From: UBA7374 sp049890275
GTDB taxonomy: Bacteria; Verrucomicrobiota; Verrucomicrobiia; Opitutales; Coraliomargaritaceae
Length of the DNA stretch: 64,000 nucleotides
Reading direction: 5' to 3'
NCBI GenBank assembly: GCA_049890275.1
Contig: JBMHBT010000013.1
Location: 166,505 to 230,504, forward strand
The notes under the pieces are model-generated. The model searched no databases, had not been told where the DNA came from, and saw nothing but the letters and a program-made list of their open reading frames with translations. Within the stretch, counting starts at the first letter, position 1. Each line of letters opens with the position of its first letter. A program made the position numbers and the translations under genes. This document shows, piece after piece, positions 26,661 to 35,560 of the stretch.

Positions 26661-26689
26661 TAACCATGCTGATTAAACCTCTTTTTCTC

Positions 26690-26721
26690 CTCTCCGCGCT
26701 CTCAGCGAACTCTGCGGTTAA
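26690..26721 (-). repeat. Right terminal inverted repeat of the GxxExxY element
   Basis: 32 bases reading, on the minus strand, TTAACCGCAGAG to GCGGAGAG; 29 of 32 bases match the left repeat. It begins 13 bases after the frame-corrected stop of the GxxExxY gene. Confidence 0.8.
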
Positions 26722-26747
26722 ATTTTAAGCCACTCTCATTTTATACT

Positions 26748-28214
26748 ATGGACTACGAACCTGTCATCGGACTGGAGATACACGTGCAGATCAAGACGCG
26801 CACGAAGATGTTTACGGCTGCACCCTATGAGTATGGAGCTGCTCCCAATACATTGACGGATGCCGTCGTTCTGGGCCTGCCGGGCACGCTTCCGGTTCTC
26901 AATCACACTGCGATTGAGAAGTGCGCTCAGCTGGGTCTGATGCTGGGCTGTGAGATCGCCGAGGTATGCAAGTGGGATCGCAAAAACTATTTTTACCCGG
27001 ACTCACCCAAGAATTATCAGCTCACTCAGAACGAGCAACCGCTCTGCCTCGGGGGCAAGGTGGAGATTGAGCTGCCCGGCCCGTCCCGCAATGTCGAGGG
27101 CGAGCACCGCTGGGTGCGACTCAACCGCATACACCTGGAGGAAGACCCCGGTAAGCTGACCCATGAGGCTTTTGAAACAGTGATTGATTTCAACCGAGCG
27201 GGCGTGCCGCTGGCCGAGATTGTGACGGAGCCGGATCTCTATAGTTCGACAGAAGCAGTGGCTTTTCTTAATGCCTTGCGTCAATTGATTCTCTATGCCG
27301 GTATTTCTGATTGTGATATGGAAAAGGGGCAGATGCGTTGTGACGCCAACGTCTCTTTGCGTCGCAAAGGTACGGAGACCCTCGGAACTCGGACGGAGAT
27401 GAAAAACCTCAATTCGATTTCCAACGTGCGAGCAGCAATCGAGTATGAGATTCGGCGACAGGCTGAAATCTTGGAGGACGGCGGTTCGATCGTACAGGAG
27501 ACGCGCCGCTGGGATGCGGCAAAAAGCGAGAGCTTTTCTTTGCGCAGCAAGGAGGAGGCACACGATTACCGTTATTTCCCCGATCCCGATTTGATGCCGG
27601 TTCAGTTTCCCCGCAATCGGGTGGAGGAATTGTCTGCCGAGCTACCGGAACGTCCCTTGGATCGCCAGCGTCGCTACCAAAAGGACTACGATCTGCCTTA
27701 CACATTGACTTCCGTTCTCTGCCCCGAGCGGGAACTGAGCGATTTTTTCGAGGAAGCGCTTGCGGAGCAAAATTCGCCCAAGGCGATCGCCAACTATATT
27801 GCCAACGACCTGCTGCGGGAACTCTCCGAAGCATCGGAGCACGGGCAAAGCGCGCTGAGTGTCGGGCAGTGCAAACTGACGCCCGCTCACATCGCATCGC
27901 TGGTTCGGGTGATCGAGGAAGGAACGATCTCCAAGCAGATTGGCAAAGAGGTCTTTGCCGAGATGTTCCACAGTGGAGAGATGCCGGAGGCGGTGATTGA
28001 GCGCAAGGGACTGAAGCAGAGCAACGACAGCGGCGAGATTGAAGCGCTTTGTCGAGAGGCGATTGCGGGCAACGCAAAAGCGGTCGGCCAATATAAGGAA
28101 GGCAACGAGAAGGCGCTCAATGCGCTCAAGGGGCCGGTGATGAAGGCGACCAAGGGCAAGGCCAACCCCGCCGTGCTGGATCAGATCCTCCGGAAGCTGA
28201 TTGATGCAGGTTGA
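26748..28214 (+). CDS. gatB: Asp-tRNA(Asn)/Glu-tRNA(Gln) amidotransferase subunit B
   Basis: GatB phosphorylates the misacylated aminoacyl-tRNA and transfers ammonia delivered from GatA. The 488-residue protein has the family start 'YEPVIGLEIHVQ', 'CEIAEVCKWDRKNYFYPDSPKNYQ' (landmark 'KNYFYPDSPKNYQ'), 'RIHLEEDPGK', 'DFNRAGVPLAEIVTEPD' and 'MRCDANVSLR', and a C-terminal YqeY-like tail domain from about residue 330 ('KQIGKEVFAEMF'). It is separated from gatA by the 456-bp element rather than adjoining it, so its expression could now depend partly on read-through. Confidence 0.95.
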   Translation: MDYEPVIGLEIHVQIKTRTKMFTAAPYEYGAAPNTLTDAVVLGLPGTLPVLNHTAIEKCAQLGLMLGCEIAEVCKWDRKNYFYPDSPKNYQLTQNEQPLCLGGKVEIELPGPSRNVEGEHRWVRLNRIHLEEDPGKLTHEAFETVIDFNRAGVPLAEIVTEPDLYSSTEAVAFLNALRQLILYAGISDCDMEKGQMRCDANVSLRRKGTETLGTRTEMKNLNSISNVRAAIEYEIRRQAEILEDGGSIVQETRRWDAAKSESFSLRSKEEAHDYRYFPDPDLMPVQFPRNRVEELSAELPERPLDRQRRYQKDYDLPYTLTSVLCPERELSDFFEEALAEQNSPKAIANYIANDLLRELSEASEHGQSALSVGQCKLTPAHIASLVRVIEEGTISKQIGKEVFAEMFHSGEMPEAVIERKGLKQSNDSGEIEALCREAIAGNAKAVGQYKEGNEKALNALKGPVMKATKGKANPAVLDQILRKLIDAG

Positions 28215-28260
28215 TTCCCTTGGTATTTGACTTTAGGCATTCTTACTCATCAATAGAAAT

Positions 28261-28653
28261 ATGCAACTTACGCTTCTTAAATCCAAGATTCTGCGCGCTG
28301 AAGTGACGGATCGCGCGCTGCATTACGAAGGCAGTCTGGCGATTGATAGCGACCTAATGGCACAGGTAGGTCTGCTTCCGTTCGAGAAGATTTTGGTCGG
28401 TAACATTGCCAATGGGGAGCGTTTCGAAACCTACGCAATTGAAGCACCGAAGGGTTCTCATGCGATCTCTTTAAATGGTGCTGCCGCCCACAAGGGAGAA
28501 GTCGGTGACTTACTGGTGATCATGTCTTTTGCGCAGGTGACTGCGGAAGAAGCTTCTGACTGGTCTCCGCGTGTCATCCGTTTGGCCGACGGCAACCGCC
28601 AAGTCTTGAAGAAGGAAGAGCTGCTGGTTGGCGACAATACCTACTCCGCATAA
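28261..28653 (+). CDS. panD: Aspartate 1-decarboxylase, pyruvoyl-dependent
   Basis: PanD makes beta-alanine for pantothenate and CoA synthesis. The 130-residue precursor contains the self-cleavage site 'YEGSLAID', with cleavage expected between G24 and S25, S25 becoming the pyruvoyl group. 'NGAAAHKGEVGDLLVIMSF' carries the usual C-terminal half. Overall it resembles the standard PanD closely in length and motif order. It lies 46 bases after gatB, in the same direction, and faces glyA across a hairpin. Confidence 0.94.
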   Translation: MQLTLLKSKILRAEVTDRALHYEGSLAIDSDLMAQVGLLPFEKILVGNIANGERFETYAIEAPKGSHAISLNGAAAHKGEVGDLLVIMSFAQVTAEEASDWSPRVIRLADGNRQVLKKEELLVGDNTYSA

Positions 28654-28671
28654 GAATACGGATTTTCTTTT

Positions 28672-28704
28672 CCAAAATGAGGTAGCGGAGCTACGCCCTT
28701 TTGG
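28672..28704. terminator. Nested hairpin between convergent panD and glyA
   Basis: CCAAAA (28672-28677) pairs with TTTTGG (28699-28704), and inside it GTAGC (28682-28686) pairs with GCTAC (28690-28694). The nested dyad sits between two convergent genes and could end transcription from both sides, although the T run is short. Confidence 0.45.
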
Positions 28705-28710
28705 GATGGG

Positions 28711-29994
28711 TTAGGCCGGGTAGGGCAATGGATGCGCTTTACAGAGTTCGAGCGCAATCGCTTTGGCACGCGCGATGGCTGCCTCGTCTTCCGGAGCATT
28801 GAGTACGATATCGATGGCTTCCGCAATTTGTACCATATCGGCTTCAACCATACCACGGCTGGTTACAGCTGGTGTGCCGAGTCGAATGCCGCTGGTCTGG
28901 AAGGGACTGCGGGTCTCACCGGGTACGGTGTTTTTATTGGCTGTGATATTGGCCTGGTCGAGGGCATGTTGGGCGATCTTACCGGTGAGGTCGGCGTTTT
29001 TCTTGCGCAGGTCGATCATCATGAGGTGATTATCGGTACCACCGCTGATGATGTGGTGGCCGCGCTCAGTGAGGGCGGCAGCGAGTGCCTGTGCATTGGC
29101 TGCAACCTGTCTTTGGTAGGCCTTGAATTCTTCGCTCATGGCGAGCTTAAAGCAGATGGCTTTAGCGGCGATTACGTGCATCAGAGGCCCGCCCTGCGTG
29201 CCGGGGAAGACAGCGGAATCGATTTTCTTTTTGTGTTCTTCTTTGCAGAGGATGAGTCCACCGCGAGGTCCGCGAAGTGTTTTGTGGGTCGTGGTGGTGA
29301 CGAAGTCGGCATGGGGAACGGGAGACGGGTGCACGCCAGCGGCGACGAGACCGGCAATATGGGCGATATCTGCCATCAGATAGGCGCCGTTTTCACGGGC
29401 GATTTCACCCATACGTTGAAAGTCGATCACGCGGGAGTAGGCGGATGCGCCGACTGTGATCATTTTCGGTTGTTCTGCGCGGGCGGTTTCGGCAATGGCA
29501 TCGTAGTCGATGAGTCCGTTATCCGCACCGACTCCGTAGTGGACGACCTCGAAGTGCTTTCCGCTGAAGTTCATCGGGTGGCCGTGGGTGAGGTGGCCGC
29601 CATCGGAGAGGTTCATGGTGAGAATTTTATCACCCGGTTCGAGGACAGAAAGGTAGACGGCGGCGTTTGCCTGGCTGCCGGCATGGGGCTGTACGTTGGC
29701 GTGGTCGGCTCCAAAGAGTTCTTTGGCCCGTTCAATGGCGACGGTCTCGATTACATCGACGTGGTCGCATCCACCGTAGTAGCGTTTGCCGGGATAGCCT
29801 TCAGCGTACTTGTTGGTCAGTACGCTACCCTGTGCTTCGATGACAGAGGGGTAGGTAAAGTTTTCGGAGGCGATCAGCTCAATGTGCGACTCCTGACGGG
29901 CGCGTTCGGCCTGAATGGCGCTGGCAATTTCAGGATCGATGGAAGCGATTGGCTCGGGATTGAGTGTGTTGGCTGAATGTGTTTCGGTGATCAT
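28711..29994 (-). CDS. glyA: Serine hydroxymethyltransferase
   Basis: GlyA interconverts serine and glycine with tetrahydrofolate and supplies one-carbon units. The 427-residue protein has the PLP-lysine motif 'VTTTTHKTLRGPRGG' near residue 238, 'LIASENFTYPSV' near residue 40, 'YYGGCDHVDVIE' and 'GGTDNHLMM'. The length is standard. It is the last gene of a minus-strand group that begins with the thioesterase at 32824. No glycine riboswitch was seen in the 35-base gap to the upstream gene. Confidence 0.96.
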   Translation of the reverse strand: MITETHSANTLNPEPIASIDPEIASAIQAERARQESHIELIASENFTYPSVIEAQGSVLTNKYAEGYPGKRYYGGCDHVDVIETVAIERAKELFGADHANVQPHAGSQANAAVYLSVLEPGDKILTMNLSDGGHLTHGHPMNFSGKHFEVVHYGVGADNGLIDYDAIAETARAEQPKMITVGASAYSRVIDFQRMGEIARENGAYLMADIAHIAGLVAAGVHPSPVPHADFVTTTTHKTLRGPRGGLILCKEEHKKKIDSAVFPGTQGGPLMHVIAAKAICFKLAMSEEFKAYQRQVAANAQALAAALTERGHHIISGGTDNHLMMIDLRKKNADLTGKIAQHALDQANITANKNTVPGETRSPFQTSGIRLGTPAVTSRGMVEADMVQIAEAIDIVLNAPEDEAAIARAKAIALELCKAHPLPYPA

Positions 29995-30029
29995 GTTGTT
30001 AGCAAACTCGCTGTATTAAAATTATCAAA

Positions 30030-31511
30030 CTAGAAGGGCCAATACCATTTTTTCGGTTCGGCGGTTTGTTGATTGGGGATGCGTGGTTCCGGTTCTTCTG
30101 TGGATGTGGCATCGGCAATTTCAGCTGTATTGTTTTCCTCCTCTATTTCCGGTGTTTGTTTTTCGCTCCAGAGTGGCCACCACCAGGGGGTATTCAAGTC
30201 GGGGCGTTCGGCGATGCTCTCTTCAGAGAAAAGTGCGGAGGAGGCGCTCTTCTCCGTTTGTTTACTGAATGGCCAAGCCCAGCGGGAGAAATTACTGCCG
30301 AAGCCGTCGGAATCATTCGGCTCGATCCCGGCCTCGCGGGCCATTTCAAGAATTGCCTGTGCCGCGCTTTCGCGGCTGTTCAGGTGCGTCGCCAGTTTTT
30401 TAGCATCGGCCGGCGCAGCCGGGTGAATACGAGTGGGAATACCATCCAGAGGTCGTCCGGGCTTGTATTCGTAGAGTAGGAAGCCATCGGCAATGGGGCT
30501 GAGAATGCGCCGGATGCCGTCGTTCCAGCGCATAAAGATATCCTGTCCGGACATCAGCCAACTGCCTTCGATATCGGGGTTTCGAGAGGTGCTCAGTCCA
30601 CCAAAGCGCCCCAGTCGGATTTTTTCGTAGGCATCTTTTCGATGCCGGACGAGCCAATCGCCCCGGTAGAATTGGATGGCGTCTTTGCGGCTGCTAAACG
30701 CTACGGCTACCTGCGGGGCATCTCGTTCTTTCTTGTAGCGGGCCAACCATTCAGCCGGAACTCGGGAGTCGTCACTTCGTTCGCAGGGGCTGTATTTTTG
30801 GGTATCCTCTTCAATGATCTGACCCGGCTCGATTCTCTTGTAGCTGTAACTGCGTGCACTTTGGCGAATGATGGAGTAGTGGCCGGTGTTCCAGGCGATA
30901 TGTAAGTCGGCTCCCTGTTTCGCCCACGCACCACGGAGTCCGCGTCCTTCGGATCCATCGGGGTTGCGATTACTGGCTGCAGAGCGGTCAGCTTCGATGA
31001 AAATGTAGTGGGTGCCGTTTTCTCCGGATACTTTCCAAGTGCCGAAGTAGCCTTTGGCGCGATCACGGTCAGAGAGTTCATCCTCTTGTCGTTCGGGTGG
31101 TCGGGCCCACTGGCCGAGTAGGTTTTGGGGTAGTTTTTGTGCCGGGGAGGAGTAGGTCTCTCCGGCATTGATTCCGCTGTAGGTGATAGTGAAGCCATTG
31201 TCGGTTTCAATCAGCACATGGGTACTACCGTCTTCCCAGGTGAGGGTAGCGCTTCCCTCTTCGTAGTTCCAACTACCGGTGTAGACGGATCGGTCGGCAT
31301 TGTCGGCCCAAAAGTAGGCAGCTCTGCCGTTTTGTTTCAGGAGCAGAACGATGGAGCCTTGTTCGGGGCTTTTGGCGACCCAGGTGTCGCGGAAGAATTC
31401 TTCGTTTTGCTGGGCGCTGAGGGTTTGGGTTGCGTTACAAGCAAGCAGGGCGGCAAAACAAATGAGGCCGATTTTCGGGCTAGGTATTTTGCGCTTGGTG
31501 GAAACGATCAT
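30030..31511 (-). CDS. Exported protein with three tandem W-rich domains and WxWP motifs
   Basis: I do not recognise this 493-residue protein. It has a signal peptide (basic start, hydrophobic core at about 14-32; a possible lipobox 'LLAC' with Cys25 or cleavage near 'LSA'). Three similar units follow, each of about 75 residues: each has a conserved W near its start ('FRDTWVAK', 'YFGTWKVS', 'YRGDWLVR'), a central 'G.W' ('YTGSW', 'LRGAW', 'IEGSW') and a 'W.DG/W.TG' turn ('TWEDG', 'AWNTG', 'RWNDG'). The C-terminal third is acidic and Pro-rich and contains three short 'W.W' signatures, WAWPF (411-415), WWWPLW (443-448) and WYWPF (489-493, the last residues). It lies in the same direction as surE and glyA. 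An envelope or surface binding role is plausible but unproven. Confidence 0.7.
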   Translation of the reverse strand: MIVSTKRKIPSPKIGLICFAALLACNATQTLSAQQNEEFFRDTWVAKSPEQGSIVLLLKQNGRAAYFWADNADRSVYTGSWNYEEGSATLTWEDGSTHVLIETDNGFTITYSGINAGETYSSPAQKLPQNLLGQWARPPERQEDELSDRDRAKGYFGTWKVSGENGTHYIFIEADRSAASNRNPDGSEGRGLRGAWAKQGADLHIAWNTGHYSIIRQSARSYSYKRIEPGQIIEEDTQKYSPCERSDDSRVPAEWLARYKKERDAPQVAVAFSSRKDAIQFYRGDWLVRHRKDAYEKIRLGRFGGLSTSRNPDIEGSWLMSGQDIFMRWNDGIRRILSPIADGFLLYEYKPGRPLDGIPTRIHPAAPADAKKLATHLNSRESAAQAILEMAREAGIEPNDSDGFGSNFSRWAWPFSKQTEKSASSALFSEESIAERPDLNTPWWWPLWSEKQTPEIEEENNTAEIADATSTEEPEPRIPNQQTAEPKKWYWPF

Positions 31512-31552
31512 GGTTTACTTTTTTATCGATCGAGCGATGCCACAGGCAAGTA

Positions 31553-32347
<795 letters not shown>

Positions 32348-32350
32348 CGA

Positions 32351-32824
32351 TTAGGGTGCTGTCTGACGAGCGAGAACAGATGCGGGCGCTTCGGTTATTT
32401 TTTCACGGATTTCGTCGGTGAGAAGAGCCGATTGCAGGTCTCCGTTTTCGTCGAGGCGGGTGTAGACCGTGGTCATGTGGCCTTTGGCTGCCTGCTCTTT
32501 ACTTCCATCGTCTCGGTGACGGAAGATTCGGTACTGAAAATCAATGGATCGATCTTTTACCGCTTTGACCGCTAGGTGAATATCAATGGTATCGCCAAAG
32601 CGGACGGGGGCGGAAAACTTGCACTCGGCGCGGACACGTGGCCAGCCCACAAGCTCATCGCCGCCGAGGCGAATGAGATCAACGCCTGCGGCTTGAAAGA
32701 AATCGCGTTCAGCGGTTTCCATGTACTTAAAGAAGTTGGAGAAGTGTACGAGTCCGGCCATGTCGGTTTCGGAAAACTCGATTCGCCGAGTGGATGTGTG
32801 TTCGCAAGGCATGTATGGAACCAT
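32351..32824 (-). CDS. Acyl-CoA thioesterase, YbgC/4HBT family
   Basis: This 157-residue hotdog-fold protein shows the YbgC-type motif 'FSETDMAGLVHFSNFFKYME' (landmark 'ETDMAGLVHFSNF'), where the aspartate is the catalytic residue of 4-hydroxybenzoyl-CoA-type thioesterases, and further beta-strands such as 'IDIHLAVKAV'. The substrate is not known. An in-frame ATG five codons downstream of the start (MPCEHTS) is an equally good alternative. Upstream the 285-base gap (32825-33109) has no gene but a degenerate direct repeat. Confidence 0.85.
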   Translation of the reverse strand: MVPYMPCEHTSTRRIEFSETDMAGLVHFSNFFKYMETAERDFFQAAGVDLIRLGGDELVGWPRVRAECKFSAPVRFGDTIDIHLAVKAVKDRSIDFQYRIFRHRDDGSKEQAAKGHMTTVYTRLDENGDLQSALLTDEIREKITEAPASVLARQTAP

Positions 32825-33109
32825 TCATGGCAGCTTACTCGTATTTGGCAAGACTGTCGCTCAAGTAACGCTTCTTTCCGGTGTTTCGTTCGAAAAACAT
32901 GACCGAAGCTTCTTTTATCCGTATGTATGCCTTTTGAAAAAGTACCGTCGAGCAACGAAGAGCGCTTATTTACACTTCATTCCGCTGAAGGGGTGCAGGT
33001 TGAATCATTTTGAGAGGTTCGAAAAGCACGAGCGAGGCCTCTTTACTCCCTCTGGTTTCTGACCCCTTCAGTCTGTCTTCGGATACCCTGTTGTTTGCGG
33101 CTGGGTGGC

Positions 33110-33499
33110 TTAATGGCTGGATTGGAGCCTTTGGCGGAGCGCCGATTGGGCGAGTTGGAGCCATCCCGCCAGAAGAGAGAGTCCACCGAGCGGTGTAATG
33201 GCGCCGAGCCAGCGGGGTCCTCCCAGTCCGATGCCGTAGAGGGTACCGGAGAAAATGGCTGTTCCAAAGATAAAGAAGATGCCAGCTAGGGTGAGTGGAC
33301 GCTCTTCTTGGTGAAGGAGCGCGAGCAGGAGCAGTGCTAAGGCGTGCCACATTTGGTACTGTACGGCTGTTTTCCAGATCGCGGTGGCTTCACGTAGTTC
33401 CAGTGCTTGATGGAGAGCATGGGCTCCAAAGGCACCCAGTGACACCCCAATAAAGCCGTAGAGAGCGCCGGCGAGGACGAATCCGGATTTTATACGCAT
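33110..33499 (-). CDS. DUF423 family small membrane protein
   Basis: The 129-residue protein has about four transmembrane helices and the family pattern 'GALYGFIGVSLGAFGAHAL' near the N-terminus, 'WKTAVQYQMWHALALLLLALL', 'GIFFIFGTAIFSGTLYGIGL' and 'ITPLGGLSLLAGWL'. DUF423 proteins are widespread and of unknown function. It is the first gene of the minus-strand side here and shares a divergent promoter region with the coiled-coil protein at 33675. Confidence 0.88.
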   Translation of the reverse strand: MRIKSGFVLAGALYGFIGVSLGAFGAHALHQALELREATAIWKTAVQYQMWHALALLLLALLHQEERPLTLAGIFFIFGTAIFSGTLYGIGLGGPRWLGAITPLGGLSLLAGWLQLAQSALRQRLQSSH

Positions 33500-33674
33500 G
33501 CGAAGAGGCTGTTTTGCTTTCGCCCTGCCTGCAAGTCAGTAGAGAGCGCCTCGTTTAAACACATCACTATTTTAAAGAAAATAGGCTATAGTGCTCATTT
33601 TCTTCGGGTGTTTATCGATCATTTTTTCGCTTGCAAATTCCTTTCCGATATTTCTTTTTCTGGGTGACAACATT

Positions 33675-34211
33675 ATGCTGATACGAATCCAATCAATACT
33701 ACCTACTTTACTGCTTGCGGCCGCCGCTTGGCTCTCCGCACCTTTTGTCTCTGCGAATACGCAAAAAGAAGTCGATATGGCTGCGAAAATTGCCGAGCTG
33801 GAGAAGCGTCTTGCGGATATGGAAGAACGACTCTCCGATACCGAGCAGGAAACCAAGGAAGCCAAGGTTCTGGCAACTAATGTTGGCGGTGCTGCTTCGG
33901 GAGAAGCCGGAATTATTCGCAGTGCAGCACTGGACATTTTATCCAACCGCGCCTGGCGCAATCTCCGCTGGACGCAGGAAGAGCAGTGGGAGGGGATCGA
34001 GAAAGGTACCTCGATTGACACTGTGGTCGAGCAGCTCGGCTATCCGCCCCGCACAGTCAAGTCCCTCAAACCCCGGGTTGACCTCGTTTATTTTTACGAA
34101 ACCAGCCTCCGCGACAGTGTGAACGGAGTGCGTGGTAAGATCGCTTTCAAGGATGGAGTTGTAACTACCGTAACGAAGCCTGACTTTAGCAAGCTCAGTG
34201 CCAGCCCCTGA
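33675..34211 (+). CDS. Exported coiled-coil protein with BamE-like C-terminal segment
   Basis: From the ATG at 33675 this is a 178-residue protein with a signal peptide (cleavage near 'VSA-NT' at about residue 28), a coiled coil at about 35-65 (repeated E/K/L heptads) and a globular C-terminal part with 'SIDTVVEQLGYPPRTV', an 'LVYFYE' strand and 'GKIAFKDGVVTTVTKPD'. That last sequence order resembles SmpA/OmlA/BamE-type small lipoprotein folds, but there is no lipobox. Function is not recognised. The frame opens upstream to 33591, but the lead is hydrophobic and untypical. The gene precedes the first porin by about 50 bases; a link to outer-membrane assembly is only a guess. Confidence 0.6.
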   Translation: MLIRIQSILPTLLLAAAAWLSAPFVSANTQKEVDMAAKIAELEKRLADMEERLSDTEQETKEAKVLATNVGGAASGEAGIIRSAALDILSNRAWRNLRWTQEEQWEGIEKGTSIDTVVEQLGYPPRTVKSLKPRVDLVYFYETSLRDSVNGVRGKIAFKDGVVTTVTKPDFSKLSASP

Positions 34212-34259
34212 TTCTCGGGGGATGCTCTGTAGCTGCTAAACAAAAGCAAACTACAGACA

Positions 34260-35387
34260 ATGAAAAACAAGATTACACTCGTATCCGCCTTTTTGGCGGC
34301 TTCCAGCCTCGCGACTGCGGAAATCGTTATCAACGATTTCCTCTCTTTCGAAGGCTTTGTGGACATGTCCTATTCGCATACGGACACTGATTCGGACGGC
34401 TCCGATAACAGCTACGGCCTAGACCAGGTTGAGATCAACTGGCTCTTCAACTTCGAGCAAGTAAGCGGCGTCGTTGACTTCGCCTACTTCGGCTCGGATG
34501 CATCTGATTCATCGGTGGGCAGCAACGATGACACCCAACTCGAGCAGGCCTACGTGACCTATGCTTTCGACGACGGCAGCGCCCTTACAGCCGGTCGCTT
34601 CCAGTCGATGCTCGGTTTCGAGGCCTTTGAGCCCACCGGCCTCTATCAGTACTCACTCGCATACGACCCCGATAGTTCTATTCTTCCCGGATACTCCGAG
34701 GGAGTGAACTACAGCTACGAAAGCGGCGATTTCTTCTTCGGCGTTTCACTGCTGAGCGGTTATGCGGGTGGTCAGGGTCGTTCCGGTCGTTTGGGTGGGT
34801 CGAATCACGCCTTATCCAATGCACCGGATCCTGCCGATGACTCCAACTACGCGGTTGAAGTCGGCGCTTCCTATCTGATTGACGATCTCACACTCTTTCT
34901 CGGCGGCTATTTCGAAGAGAATGAGTCGGATACAGCCTCTCGGGATGGGAGTACTCATTTGATCAACGCCTATGCGACTTATGAAATGGTGACATGGCTG
35001 TTTGCCGGTGAGGTGAACTTTGGTAATTCAGAGAGTGGTGCCTATGGCTTGGACGATGATTTCCTCCGTGGCGGTGAATCCGATGACGATGCGTTCTCTG
35101 CTCTGCTCATGGCCAACTACGCCTACAGTGAAGCGGCCTCTATTACCGCCCGGGTCAGCTATGAGTCTCTGGACTTTTCTAAAATCATGATTCCAGGAGA
35201 CAATGAGGACAGAAGTTTAGAGACGACGCAGCTCAAATATACCCTCGCCCATGGATATGCCTTCACTGACAACCTTTTCCTTGTCACTGAGGTCAGCTTT
35301 GCCGAGGCGGAGGTCGATGTATCCGGTGTGGGAAGCGTGGACTTCGACGGTCTCGAAGGTGCCGTCGAGCTGATCTTCGCTTTCTAA
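34260..35387 (+). CDS. Outer-membrane beta-barrel porin, paralog 1
   Basis: The 375-residue protein has a signal peptide (MKNKI..., cleavage likely after 'ATA' near residue 20), then alternating amphipathic beta-strands, many Gly/Asp/Ser turns and a terminal aromatic residue ('LEGAVELIFAF'), all classic for an outer-membrane barrel. The pattern 'INDFLSFEGFVDMSY', 'VEINWLFNFE', 'VDFAYFGSD', 'TAGRFQSMLGFEAFEPTGLYQ' is repeated in the two following paralogs and resembles the BBP2/OmpL-like porin group. Expected role: diffusion of small solutes. It carries a slightly longer loop than its paralogs (an Asp/Pro-rich insert near residue 190). Confidence 0.82.
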   Translation: MKNKITLVSAFLAASSLATAEIVINDFLSFEGFVDMSYSHTDTDSDGSDNSYGLDQVEINWLFNFEQVSGVVDFAYFGSDASDSSVGSNDDTQLEQAYVTYAFDDGSALTAGRFQSMLGFEAFEPTGLYQYSLAYDPDSSILPGYSEGVNYSYESGDFFFGVSLLSGYAGGQGRSGRLGGSNHALSNAPDPADDSNYAVEVGASYLIDDLTLFLGGYFEENESDTASRDGSTHLINAYATYEMVTWLFAGEVNFGNSESGAYGLDDDFLRGGESDDDAFSALLMANYAYSEAASITARVSYESLDFSKIMIPGDNEDRSLETTQLKYTLAHGYAFTDNLFLVTEVSFAEAEVDVSGVGSVDFDGLEGAVELIFAF

Positions 35388-35420
35388 CCGAATATCCGCT
35401 CAAGTAGAATCAATCCACGA

Positions 35421-35453
35421 AGCCCTCCGGAGTTTTTCCGGAGGGCTTTTTTT
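35421..35453 (+). terminator. Terminator after porin 1
   Basis: AGCCCTCCGGA / TCCGGAGGGCT stem of 11 bp, loop of about five T-rich bases, then a run of seven T. Closely related copies follow the other two porins. Confidence 0.9.
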
Positions 35454-35459
35454 GTAAAA

Positions 35460-35560
35460 AGCGCCGGCGGACGATTTTTTTACATTTTTTACATTTTTAC
35501 AAACGGCTCAAAACACTGCTTGACAGATCGCCTGTATTCTTTTCTTTCGAAGCTGCACTT
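35460..35560 (+). promoter_or_regulatory. Probable promoter region of porin 2
   Basis: A perfect TTGACA -35 box (35520-35525) is preceded by a very T/A-rich stretch with three spaced 'TTTTTACA'-type words (35475-35500) that could act as an UP element. No good -10 hexamer lies at 16-18 bases; the nearest A/T-rich candidates start near 35541. The message would then have a leader of about 180 bases before porin 2. Confidence 0.4.

Larger units (their letters stand above)
26266..26721. mobile_element. 456-bp inverted-repeat-bounded element carrying a GxxExxY gene
   Basis: Between gatA and gatB lies a compact unit bounded by 32-bp terminal inverted repeats that match at 29 of 32 positions, the outer 21 being identical (TTAACCGCAGAGTTCGCTGAG). 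The left repeat (26266-26297) ends exactly where the GxxExxY start codon begins, so it also supplies the purine-rich ribosome-binding region (GAGGACGCAGAGAG). The right repeat is 26690-26721. There is no transposase; the only gene is a PD-(D/E)XK-like protein. The flanks (ATTTA on the left, ATTTT on the right) are at best a blurred target duplication. I infer a small non-autonomous or self-encoded mobile unit that inserted into the gat operon. Confidence 0.6.

Noticed and set aside
26266..26721. Classical insertion sequence with a transposase at this site
   Set aside because: No transposase, no second open frame and no clear target-site duplication; only the inverted repeats and the GxxExxY gene are present.
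28732..29976. 414-codon open frame antisense to glyA
   Set aside because: Almost the whole length lies opposite glyA, whose motifs are perfect; the frame is open because of glyA's codon bias.
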